Shown: piece by piece, positions 1 to 7,304 of the stretch
Layout of the letters: every line of letters starts with the position of its first letter
Numbering within the stretch: position 1 is the stretch's first letter
Assembly: GCA_902464195.1 (NCBI GenBank)
Contig: CABQJB010000100.1
Coordinates: 1 to 7,327, forward strand
Length of the DNA stretch: 7,327 nucleotides
Direction: 5' to 3'
Source: an uncultured Megasphaera sp.
GTDB taxonomy: Bacteria; Bacillota; Negativicutes; Veillonellales; Megasphaeraceae
Notes under the pieces: model-generated
The model's input: the letters and a program-made list of their open reading frames with translations, nothing else
Databases searched by the model: none
Told to the model about the DNA's origin: nothing
Made by a program: the position numbers and the translations under genes

Positions 1-2980
1 CCGTTATGATATGGCCCGCGTTGGCCGTTACAAAGCCGGCAAGAAGCTCGGCTGGGAACGCCGCCTCTTCGGCCTGACCCTGCACGAACCGATCGTCAAC
101 CCCGAAACAGGGGAAGTCATCGTCGATGCTCATACGGAAATCGGCTCGGCTGAAGTCGAAAAGATCCGCGAAAGCGGCGTCTTCCATCGTGAAATTGCTG
201 ACGGGGCACCGGCTGGTGACGGCGGCGGCCTCGTCGAAGCCTTCGTCGAAAAACAGGACGGCTCGGTCTACAAGATCATCTGCAACAACAGCGACCTTCC
301 TTACGACCACCGCACCATTACCCGCGAAGACATCATCGCCCACATCAGCTATCTCCTCAACCTCATGGACGGCTTCGGCACCGTTGACGACATCGACCAT
401 CTGGGCAACCGCCGTCTGCGCTGCGTCGGCGAACTCCTGCAGAACCAGTTCCGCATCGGCCTGACCCGTATGGAACGCGTCGTCCGCGAACGCATGACCA
501 TCCAGGATGCCGAAAGCATTACGCCCCAGGTCCTGATCAACATCCGTCCTGTCGTTGCTGCCATCAAAGAATTCTTTGGTTCCAGCCAGCTGTCCCAGTT
601 CATGGACCAGACCAACCCGCTGGCGGAAATCACACATAAACGCCGTCTGAGCGCCCTCGGTCCTGGCGGTTTGTCCCGTGAACGCGCAGGGTTCGAAGTC
701 CGCGATGTCCATCATTCCCACTACGGCCGCATGTGCCCGGTAGAAACGCCTGAAGGCCCGAACATCGGCTTGATTTCGTCCCTGGCCTGCTTCGGGAAAG
801 TCAACGAATTCGGCTTCATCGAAGCCCCGTACCGCCGTGTCGATAAAGAAACGGGCGTCGTTACGGAAGATGTCCATTACATCACGGCCGATGAAGAAGA
901 ACAGTACGTCATCGCCCAGGCCAACGAACCGCTGACCGAAGACGGCCACTTCGTCCACGAACGCGTTGCCTGCCGTCACGGTGAAGATACCCGTGAATTC
1001 CGGGCTGACCGCGTCGACTTCATGGACGTATCGCCTAAGGAAGTCGTTTCCGTCGGTACATCCATGATCCCCTTCCTGGAAAACGACGATGCCAACCGTG
1101 CCCTCATGGGGGCGAACATGCAGCGCCAGGCTGTACCTTTGCTACGTACACAGGCTCCGCTCGTCGGCACCGGCATGGAATACAAGACGGCTTGTGACTC
1201 CGGTGTCTGCGTCCTGGCTAAACACAGCGGCGTCGTATCCCGCGTTACTGGCGACACCATCCAGGTCCGCACGGACTCTGGGTCTGTCGATACATATAAA
1301 CTCATCAAATTCGTCCGCTCTAACCAGAGCACCTGCATCAACCAGCGCCCCTTGGTCTATAAGAACGAAAAAGTTACAGAAGGGCAGGTCCTGGCTGACG
1401 GCATGGCTACGGACGGCGGCGAATTAGCTCTCGGTTACAACATTCTCGTAGCCTACATGCCTTGGGAAGGCTATAACTACGAAGACGCCGTTCTCCTCAG
1501 TGAAGAACTTCCGAAGAACGACCTCTATACATCCATCCACATCGAAGAATACGAATGTGATGCCCGCGACACGAAACTGGGCTCGGAAGAAATTACTCGT
1601 GAAATCCCCAACGTCAGTGAAGAAAGCACGAAGAACCTCGACGAAAACGGCATCATCATGATCGGTGCCGACGTCTTCCCGGGCGACGTCCTGGTCGGCA
1701 AAGTCACGCCGAAAGGTGAAACGGAACTGACACCGGAAGAACGCCTGCTGCGCGCCATCTTCGGCGACAAGGAACGCGAAGTCCGCGATACATCGCTGCG
1801 CGTACCTCATGGCGAATCGGGGAAAGTCGTCAACGTCCGCATCTTCTCCCGTGAAAACAACGATGAACTGCCGCCTGGCGTAAACCGCCTGGTCCGCGTC
1901 TACATCGCCCAGAAACGTAAGATTCACGAAGGCGACAAGATGTCCGGCCGTCACGGCAACAAAGGTGTCGTTTCCCGCGTCATGCGCCAGGAAGATATGC
2001 CTTTCCTGCCCGATGGCACGCCGGTCCAGATTGTCCTGAACCCCTTGGGCGTACCGTCTCGTATGAATATCGGGCAGATTTTGGAAACCCACCTTGGCTG
2101 GGCTGTCCATGAATTGGGCAAACAGATCAAGGAAATGGATCCGGGCCTGGAAGAAAAACTTCGCGCTGCCGGTTACGACTTCGATAAGTACGGCATGCCG
2201 AAACCGGACGTCGCCGGTATCCATATCGCGACACCGGTCTTCGACGGCGCTCAGGCCGAAGACGTTTTTGAAGCCCTGAAGATCGCCGGCCTGCCGGAAG
2301 ACGGCAAATCCGTCCTCTACGATGGCCGTACAGGGGAACCGATGGACCGCCGCGTCACTGTCGGTTACACATACTTCCTCAAACTGCATCACCTCGTCGA
2401 CGACAAGATTCATGCTCGTTCGACAGGCCCGTACTCCCTGGTCACGCAGCAGCCGCTCGGTGGTAAGGCCCAGTTCGGCGGCCAGCGTTTCGGCGAAATG
2501 GAAGTCTGGGCTCTGGAAGCGTATGGCGCAGCCTATACCCTCCAGGAAATGCTGACTGTTAAGTCTGACGATGTCGTCGGCCGTGTCAAGGCTTACGAAA
2601 GGATCGTCAAAGGTGAAAATATCCCTGAACCGGGCGTACCGGAATCGTTCAAGGTCCTGCTCAAGGAACTCCAGGCCATTGGCCTCGACGTCCAGATCCT
2701 GAACGAAGACGGCGAAGAAGTCGTCATCAAGGAACTCGATGATGATGATGAAACAGAACCGGAACAGACTGATGAACTCCGCCGCGTCATGGAAGGTGAA
2801 AACGGTCCGGAAACACCGGCAGCACCGGCTGAAGACGCTCCTGCCGAAGGAGAAGAAGGCGAAGAACAGGAACCCGTCGCTAACGGCGGCGAAGATGACA
2901 TCATGAGTGCCATGAGCCTCGATGCCGTCGCCGAAGCTGAACAGGCTGACGATGATGATACTACTGAAGATGATGAATAA
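1..2980 (+). CDS. rpoB: DNA-directed RNA polymerase subunit beta (RpoB), 5'-truncated by the window edge
   Basis: Beta subunit of the core RNA polymerase (alpha2-beta-beta'-omega), which polymerises NTPs on a DNA template in the cytoplasm. The reading frame is open from base 2 (codons for Arg-Tyr-Asp precede the ATG at 11) and matches the family's internal RYDxAxVGRYK stretch, so about 240 N-terminal residues lie upstream. Landmarks in order: lobe element with NPETGEVIV (98-124); rifampicin pocket (578-658); ETPEGPNIGLI just after it; GYNYEDA near the active site (1469-1489); GDKMSGRHGNKGV with the conserved lysines (1931-1969); and the C-terminal HARSTGPYSL...TVKSDD block that contacts beta' (2411-2572). 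Relative to Bacillus subtilis there are about 32 extra residues at 2120-2215 and a long acidic tail from 2702. It ends with TAA, 26 bases before rpoC. No frameshift is visible. Family assignment is certain; exact full length cannot be seen. Confidence 0.99.
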   Translation, partial: RYDMARVGRYKAGKKLGWERRLFGLTLHEPIVNPETGEVIVDAHTEIGSAEVEKIRESGVFHREIADGAPAGDGGGLVEAFVEKQDGSVYKIICNNSDLPYDHRTITREDIIAHISYLLNLMDGFGTVDDIDHLGNRRLRCVGELLQNQFRIGLTRMERVVRERMTIQDAESITPQVLINIRPVVAAIKEFFGSSQLSQFMDQTNPLAEITHKRRLSALGPGGLSRERAGFEVRDVHHSHYGRMCPVETPEGPNIGLISSLACFGKVNEFGFIEAPYRRVDKETGVVTEDVHYITADEEEQYVIAQANEPLTEDGHFVHERVACRHGEDTREFRADRVDFMDVSPKEVVSVGTSMIPFLENDDANRALMGANMQRQAVPLLRTQAPLVGTGMEYKTACDSGVCVLAKHSGVVSRVTGDTIQVRTDSGSVDTYKLIKFVRSNQSTCINQRPLVYKNEKVTEGQVLADGMATDGGELALGYNILVAYMPWEGYNYEDAVLLSEELPKNDLYTSIHIEEYECDARDTKLGSEEITREIPNVSEESTKNLDENGIIMIGADVFPGDVLVGKVTPKGETELTPEERLLRAIFGDKEREVRDTSLRVPHGESGKVVNVRIFSRENNDELPPGVNRLVRVYIAQKRKIHEGDKMSGRHGNKGVVSRVMRQEDMPFLPDGTPVQIVLNPLGVPSRMNIGQILETHLGWAVHELGKQIKEMDPGLEEKLRAAGYDFDKYGMPKPDVAGIHIATPVFDGAQAEDVFEALKIAGLPEDGKSVLYDGRTGEPMDRRVTVGYTYFLKLHHLVDDKIHARSTGPYSLVTQQPLGGKAQFGGQRFGEMEVWALEAYGAAYTLQEMLTVKSDDVVGRVKAYERIVKGENIPEPGVPESFKVLLKELQAIGLDVQILNEDGEEVVIKELDDDDETEPEQTDELRRVMEGENGPETPAAPAEDAPAEGEEGEEQEPVANGGEDDIMSAMSLDAVAEAEQADDDDTTEDDE
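578..658 (+). other. rpoB: Rifampicin-binding (RRDR) segment of rpoB, wild-type-like
   Basis: These codons align with Escherichia coli RpoB residues 507-533. The positions most often altered in resistant strains carry the usual sensitive-type residues: Gln513 (596-598), Asp516 (605-607), His526 (635-637) and Ser531 (650-652). The differences from E. coli that I see are Thr for Asn518 and Ala for Ser522. I infer an unaltered drug pocket. Numbering is by alignment from memory. Confidence 0.9.
2702..2977 (+). other. rpoB: Acidic low-complexity C-terminal tail of RpoB
   Basis: The 92 residues after the conserved GLDVQIL are rich in Asp and Glu: by my count 39 of 92 are acidic and only 3 are Lys or Arg. 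They include two DDDD runs (GAT repeats at 2738-2749, and 2948-2959) and an Ala/Pro/Glu-rich stretch around 2813-2880. A short non-acidic island reading IMSAMSLDAVA sits near 2900-2932. The segment is probably disordered. Short acidic RpoB tails are common in Firmicutes, and this one is long for the group. Confidence 0.85.
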
Positions 2981-2991
2981 CGAGTCGATAG

Positions 2992-2998
2992 AAGGGAG
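2992..2998 (+). promoter_or_regulatory. Ribosome binding site for rpoC
   Basis: AAGGGAG lies 8 bases before the GTG at 3007 and is complementary to the 16S rRNA 3' end (core GGAG, 2995-2998). It decides the non-ATG start. The next in-frame GTG at 3016 would be 17 bases away, and the family N-terminus begins MLDVN, which matches translation from 3007. Confidence 0.85.
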
Positions 2999-3006
2999 CG
3001 GTATTA

Positions 3007-6000
3007 GTGCTTGATGTGAATGAATTCGATTCCATGCGGATTGGTCTTGCTTCGCCGGAAAAGATCCTCGAATGGTCCCACGGGGAAGTCAAGAAACCAG
3101 AAACAATCAACTACCGTACATTGAAACCGGAACGGGATGGGTTGTTCTGCGAACGCATTTTTGGGCCGACAAAGGACTGGGAATGTCACTGCGGCAAATA
3201 CAAACGTATCCGGTATAAAGGTGTCGTCTGCGACCGCTGCGGCGTCGAAGTCACGCGCGCCAAAGTCCGTCGTGAACGGATGGGCCATATTAAACTGGCT
3301 ACACCGGTATCTCATATTTGGTATTTTAAAGGCATCCCCAGCCGGATGGGCCTGATCCTCGATATTTCTCCCCGTTCGCTGGAAAAAGTCTTGTACTTCG
3401 CCTCGTACATCGTCCTTGATCCGGGCGATACGCCGCTTACCAAGCAGCAGCTGATGACGGAAACGGAATATCGTCAGTATCTGGATATGTACGGCGATAA
3501 ATTCCGCGTCGGTATGGGCGCTGCAGCTATCAAGGAACTGCTGCAGGGCCTGGACCTGGACCAGCTGGACAAACAGCTCCGCGATGAACTCCGCGATTCG
3601 TCTGGTCAGCGCCGTGTCCGCGCCATCCGCCGGCTGGAAGTCGTCGAAGCTTTCCGCCACTCCGGCAACAAACCGGAATGGATGATTATGGATGTCATCC
3701 CGGTCATCCCGCCGGAACTGCGCCCGATGGTACAGCTCGACGGCGGCCGCTTCGCTACGTCTGACCTGAACGATCTCTATCGCCGGGTCATCAACCGTAA
3801 CAACCGCCTGAGCCGCCTCTTGGAACTCGGCGCACCGGACATCATCGTCCGCAACGAAAAACGTATGCTCCAGGAAGCCGTCGACGCCCTCATCGACAAC
3901 GGCCGCCGCGGCCGTCCGGTCACGGGCCCGGGTAATCGTCCCCTGAAATCCCTGTCGGATATGCTGAAAGGGAAACAGGGCCGTTTCCGTCAGAACTTGC
4001 TCGGTAAACGTGTCGACTACTCTGGCCGTTCGGTTATCGTCGTCGGCCCGGAAATGAAGATGCACCAGTGCGGCCTGCCGAAAGAAATGGCCCTGGAACT
4101 CTTCAAGCCTTTCGTCATGAAGAAACTTGTCGAAAAAGGCATTGCTACCAATATCAAGAACGCTAAGAAGAAAGTCGAACGCGTCAACAGTGAAGTCTGG
4201 GACGTCTTGGAAGACGTCATCAAGGAACATCCTGTTCTCTTGAACCGCGCCCCGACACTGCATCGTCTCGGTATCCAGGCTTTCGAACCGATCCTCTGGG
4301 AAGGCCGCGCCATCAAACTGCATCCGCTGGTCTGCACGGCATTCAACGCTGACTTCGACGGTGACCAGATGGCCTGCCATCTGCCTCTGTCCGTAGAAGC
4401 CCAGTCCGAAGCCCGGACGCTCATGCTTTCGTCCCATAACATCCTGGCTCCGAAAGACGGCAAACCGGTTGCTGTCCCGACGCAGGACATGGTCCTCGGT
4501 GCTTATTACCTGACCCTGGTCAAACCGGCTGCCAAAGGCGAAGGCAAAATCTTCTCCAATTACGATGAAGTCATGCTTGCTTACGATGCCAAAGTCATCG
4601 ACATCGAAGCCCTGATCAAGGTCCGCATCCCTGGCCACGGCCTCATCGAAACGACAGCAGGTAAACTGCTCTACAACTACCAGATCTATGAACCACTGCG
4701 CCTCTTCCATACGGATAAGGTCATGGTCTTCACGGACCCGAAAGATACGGTCTTCGCTTATGAAAACGGCCTCATCGACTGGTCCCACTTCGTCAAGATC
4801 AAAGACGGAGACGGCCATATCCACGACTATGGTTTCTCGCAGCTGAAAGAAAAATTCGGCGTCGACCTCACGGCTACGCGTCCTTTGCCGAAACGTAAGA
4901 TCGACGAAGCTGCTGTGGCTGAATTTAAAAAGGGCAAGGAATATGTCGACGTCAACTGCCTGGGCGTCCTCATGAGCAAGAAACAGATCGGCAAACTCGT
5001 CGATGCCTGCTTCCATCTCGTCGGCAACACCAAGACGGCAGAACTTTTGGATAAAATCAAGGCCATCGGTTATCATTATGCCCGTCAGGCCGGTATGTCC
5101 ATCGCTATTTCTGATATTCAGATCCCGGAAGAAAAATGGGATATCCTTAACGAAGCCGATAAAAAAGTCCAGAACGCCTATGCCATGTATCAGCGCGGCT
5201 TGATTACGGAAGACGAACGCTATAACAAGAGCGTCGAAATCTGGAAACAGGCTACAGAAGATGTTACAGATGTCATGATGGATAACATGGACCCGTTCAA
5301 CTCGATCTTCATGATGGCTGACTCCGGCGCTCGAGGCAGCCGCGACCAGATTCGTCAGGTTGCCGGCATGCGTGGCTTGATGGCTGACCCGTCGGGCCGT
5401 ATCATCGACTTGCCGATCAAAGCGAACTTCCGTGAAGGCCTGTCCGTACTGGACTACTTCACATCGTCCCATGGCGCCCGTAAAGGTTTGGCCGATACGG
5501 CACTGCGTACGGCTGACTCGGGTTATCTGACCCGTCGTCTCGTCGACGTCTCTCAGGACGTCATCGTCCGCGAAGACGACTGCGACGTATTCGGCATCGA
5601 CCTCGTCCGCGAACGGGCCCGTCTGGCCAGCTCGTGCCGCCAGGCTGTCAACCTCCTGCGCGACAAGCTCATCGGCCGCGTCCTGGCCCGTGATGTAGCC
5701 GATCCGGAAACAGGCGACATCGTCTTCCCGGCAGAACATCTCCTGACCAACGACGATATGGATACGGTCATCGAACACCAGATCCCGAAACTCTACCTCC
5801 GCGGCAGCCAGATGGATATCAACGATGACCTGAACCACACCAACGTCATCGAAACGGTTTCCCTCGGCGCACCGGAAGAAGGCTTCCGTGCAGCTATCCG
5901 CAAATCCATGGCGGAAAATATGCTCGGCAAGACTGTCGAAAAGGCCGTTATCGATTCCAACGGCATTGAAATCTGCGCCAAAGGCACGCCGCTTACGGAA

Positions 6001-7263
6001 GATGCCATCGACCGCATCCTCAACAGTGACGTCGATGAAGTCAAGGTCCGCAACAACGACATCCGCGGCGTCGAAGTCACGGCTATCGTCGAAGACAGCG
6101 GCAACGGCGTCATCGAATCGCTGGAAGAACGCATCGAAGGCCGTACGGCTGCCGAAACCCTGGTCAACCCGGAAACGGGCGAAGTCATCGTTGCCCTCAA
6201 TGAAGAAATCATGGCAGACCAGGCTAAAGAAATTGCAAAATACTACGATAAAGTCCGGATCCGCAGCGTCCTCACCTGCCGCAGCCGTTATGGCGTCTGC
6301 GCGAAGTGCTATGGCCGCGACCTCGGTACGGGCGGCAAAGTCAATGTCGGCGAATCGGTCGGCACCATCGCTGCTCAGTCCATCGGCGAACCGGGCACAC
6401 AGCTGACCATGCGTACCTTCCATACGGGCGGTGTCGCAACGGCCGGCGATATTACCCAGGGTCTTCCTCGTGTCGAAGAATTGTTTGAAGCCCGTAAGCC
6501 GAAGGGCAATGCTATCGTCACGGAAATCAGCGGTACCGTATCGATTACCGAAAAAGAAGACCACCACGATATCAACATCGTCCATGTCACATCCAAGGAC
6601 GGGGAAGAACGGAGCTACACCATTCCCTTTGGCTCGCACCTCGTCGTACACGAAGGCGACTTCATCGAAAAGGGCAGCCGTATCACGGCCGGTTCCATCA
6701 ACCCCCACGACATCCTTCACATCCTGGGTGTCGAAGCTACTCAGCGGTACCTCGTATACGAAGTACAGAAGGTATACAAATCCCAAGGTGTTGGTATCAA
6801 CGATAAGCACATCGAAGTCATCGTACGCCAGATGTTGCGCAAGATGAAGATCGAAGACGCCGGCGATGCCGATGTATTACCGGGCGATTATATCGACGTC
6901 AACATCTTTGAAGACATGAACAAGCGCATCGAAAGCAATGGCGGCAAGCCCGCTATCGGCAAACCGATGCTCCTCGGTATCACCAAGGCCGCACTGGCAA
7001 CGGACTCCTTCCTGTCGGCTGCATCCTTCCAGGAAACGACCCGTGTCCTGACCGATGCTGCTATCAAAGGCAAAATCGACCCGCTCCTGGGCCTCAAAGA
7101 AAACGTCATCATCGGTAAACTCATCCCGGCTGGTACGGGCATGAGCCGTTACCGCAAGATCAAGGTCGTAAAGACCGTTCCGTCTATCAGCTATGAAGAC
7201 GAAGAAGGCAACCCCGTAGACGCACCGGAAGGCGCCGATACGACACCGGAAGCCGGACATTAA
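3007..7263 (+). CDS. rpoC: DNA-directed RNA polymerase subunit beta' (RpoC), complete, enlarged
   Basis: Catalytic beta' subunit of RNA polymerase. GTG start, chosen from the Shine-Dalgarno at 2992-2998 and the MLDVN N-terminus typical of Firmicutes. Domains in order: N-terminal zinc site Cys60, 62, 75, 78; switch/lid region around residues 299-350 (GRRGRPVTGPGNRP onward); active-site NADFDGDQM at 447-455, with Mg ligands Asp449, 451, 453; secondary-channel region; bridge helix about 815-849 (HGARKGLADTAL); second zinc site Cys859, 1091, 1098, 1101; trigger loop about 1126-1155 with Met1135, Arg1136, His1139; and conserved C-terminal DAAIKGKIDPLLGLKENVI. The trigger loop lacks the large E. 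coli-type insert. At 1418 residues it exceeds the roughly 1200 of Bacillus subtilis. Most of the excess is a repeat-built insertion between Cys859 and Cys1091; about 50 more residues lie between 557 and 676, and a short acidic tail ends the protein. All catalytic residues are present and no frameshift is seen. Confidence 0.99.
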   Translation: MLDVNEFDSMRIGLASPEKILEWSHGEVKKPETINYRTLKPERDGLFCERIFGPTKDWECHCGKYKRIRYKGVVCDRCGVEVTRAKVRRERMGHIKLATPVSHIWYFKGIPSRMGLILDISPRSLEKVLYFASYIVLDPGDTPLTKQQLMTETEYRQYLDMYGDKFRVGMGAAAIKELLQGLDLDQLDKQLRDELRDSSGQRRVRAIRRLEVVEAFRHSGNKPEWMIMDVIPVIPPELRPMVQLDGGRFATSDLNDLYRRVINRNNRLSRLLELGAPDIIVRNEKRMLQEAVDALIDNGRRGRPVTGPGNRPLKSLSDMLKGKQGRFRQNLLGKRVDYSGRSVIVVGPEMKMHQCGLPKEMALELFKPFVMKKLVEKGIATNIKNAKKKVERVNSEVWDVLEDVIKEHPVLLNRAPTLHRLGIQAFEPILWEGRAIKLHPLVCTAFNADFDGDQMACHLPLSVEAQSEARTLMLSSHNILAPKDGKPVAVPTQDMVLGAYYLTLVKPAAKGEGKIFSNYDEVMLAYDAKVIDIEALIKVRIPGHGLIETTAGKLLYNYQIYEPLRLFHTDKVMVFTDPKDTVFAYENGLIDWSHFVKIKDGDGHIHDYGFSQLKEKFGVDLTATRPLPKRKIDEAAVAEFKKGKEYVDVNCLGVLMSKKQIGKLVDACFHLVGNTKTAELLDKIKAIGYHYARQAGMSIAISDIQIPEEKWDILNEADKKVQNAYAMYQRGLITEDERYNKSVEIWKQATEDVTDVMMDNMDPFNSIFMMADSGARGSRDQIRQVAGMRGLMADPSGRIIDLPIKANFREGLSVLDYFTSSHGARKGLADTALRTADSGYLTRRLVDVSQDVIVREDDCDVFGIDLVRERARLASSCRQAVNLLRDKLIGRVLARDVADPETGDIVFPAEHLLTNDDMDTVIEHQIPKLYLRGSQMDINDDLNHTNVIETVSLGAPEEGFRAAIRKSMAENMLGKTVEKAVIDSNGIEICAKGTPLTEDAIDRILNSDVDEVKVRNNDIRGVEVTAIVEDSGNGVIESLEERIEGRTAAETLVNPETGEVIVALNEEIMADQAKEIAKYYDKVRIRSVLTCRSRYGVCAKCYGRDLGTGGKVNVGESVGTIAAQSIGEPGTQLTMRTFHTGGVATAGDITQGLPRVEELFEARKPKGNAIVTEISGTVSITEKEDHHDINIVHVTSKDGEERSYTIPFGSHLVVHEGDFIEKGSRITAGSINPHDILHILGVEATQRYLVYEVQKVYKSQGVGINDKHIEVIVRQMLRKMKIEDAGDADVLPGDYIDVNIFEDMNKRIESNGGKPAIGKPMLLGITKAALATDSFLSAASFQETTRVLTDAAIKGKIDPLLGLKENVIIGKLIPAGTGMSRYRKIKVVKTVPSISYEDEEGNPVDAPEGADTTPEAGH
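5656..6267 (+). repeat. rpoC: Three diverged tandem copies of a beta' module inside RpoC
   Basis: Three stretches of about 50 residues align with each other: copy A 884-933 (LRDKLIGRVLARDV..., bases 5656-5805), copy B 968-1016 (MAENMLGKTVEKAV..., 5908-6054) and copy C 1039-1087 (LEERIEGRTAAETL..., 6121-6267). Each has a G-[RK] near its start, then a [DN]-x-x-x-G turn, an acidic helix, and an ending like LYLRG, VKVRN or VRIRS. Including the linkers, the glycines at 890, 974 and 1045 give periods of 84 and 71 residues. Copy A keeps the family's spacing to Cys859, and copy C keeps its spacing to Cys1091. Bacillus and E. coli have one such unit there. The repeat is visible in protein, not in DNA, so the duplication is old. 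Confidence 0.7.
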
Positions 7264-7269
7264 GAGAGT

Positions 7270-7304
7270 AAAAACAGGCTGTCGCATTGCGGCAGCCTGT
7301 TTTT
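7270..7304 (+). terminator. Rho-independent terminator after rpoC
   Basis: A GC-rich hairpin begins 7 bases after the rpoC stop codon. ACAGGCTG (7274-7281) pairs with CAGCCTGT (7293-7300). The stem continues through one T-G wobble and three G-C/C-G pairs to a 3-base ATT loop (7286-7288). It is flanked by AAAA (7270-7273) and TTTT (7301-7304), so the 3' arm runs into five T's. This marks the end of the rpoBC transcript. The matching A-run on the 5' side means it could also stop transcription arriving from the opposite strand. Confidence 0.93.

Noticed and set aside
11..13. ATG as the true start of rpoB
   Set aside because: The frame is open before it and the preceding codons encode RYD, part of the conserved RpoB RYDxAxVGRYK motif. 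The gene is cut by the window edge and starts further upstream.
1424..2413. 329-codon minus-strand frame opposite rpoB
   Set aside because: Same cause: it shares rpoB's codon boundaries and stops at rpoB's TTA codon at 1424-1426. The translation has no domain I recognise.
2981..3006. Promoter or terminator between rpoB and rpoC
   Set aside because: The 26-base gap holds a Shine-Dalgarno but no hairpin with a T-run and no room for a convincing -35/-10 pair.
5586..6276. Intein in rpoC
   Set aside because: The inserted region has no Cys/Ser splice start, no His-Asn-Cys/Ser end and no endonuclease motif. It instead aligns with the flanking RpoC unit.
5888..6406. 172-codon + strand frame overlapping rpoC in another phase
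   Set aside because: Ser/Ala/Lys-rich low-complexity translation typical of a shifted frame in a biased gene, lying entirely within a conserved rpoC region.
6421..6450. E. coli-type trigger-loop insertion (SI3)
   Set aside because: HTGGVATAGDITQGLPR runs straight through with only about one extra residue compared with Bacillus subtilis, so no large insert is present there.
3004..6810. Very long open frame on the minus strand (1268 codons) opposite rpoC
   Set aside because: It is codon-aligned with rpoC and open only because rpoC avoids TTA, CTA and TCA. Its product is a Phe/Asp/Val/Arg-rich mirror of rpoC codons with no recognisable motif, and it ends at the TTA just before the rpoC start.
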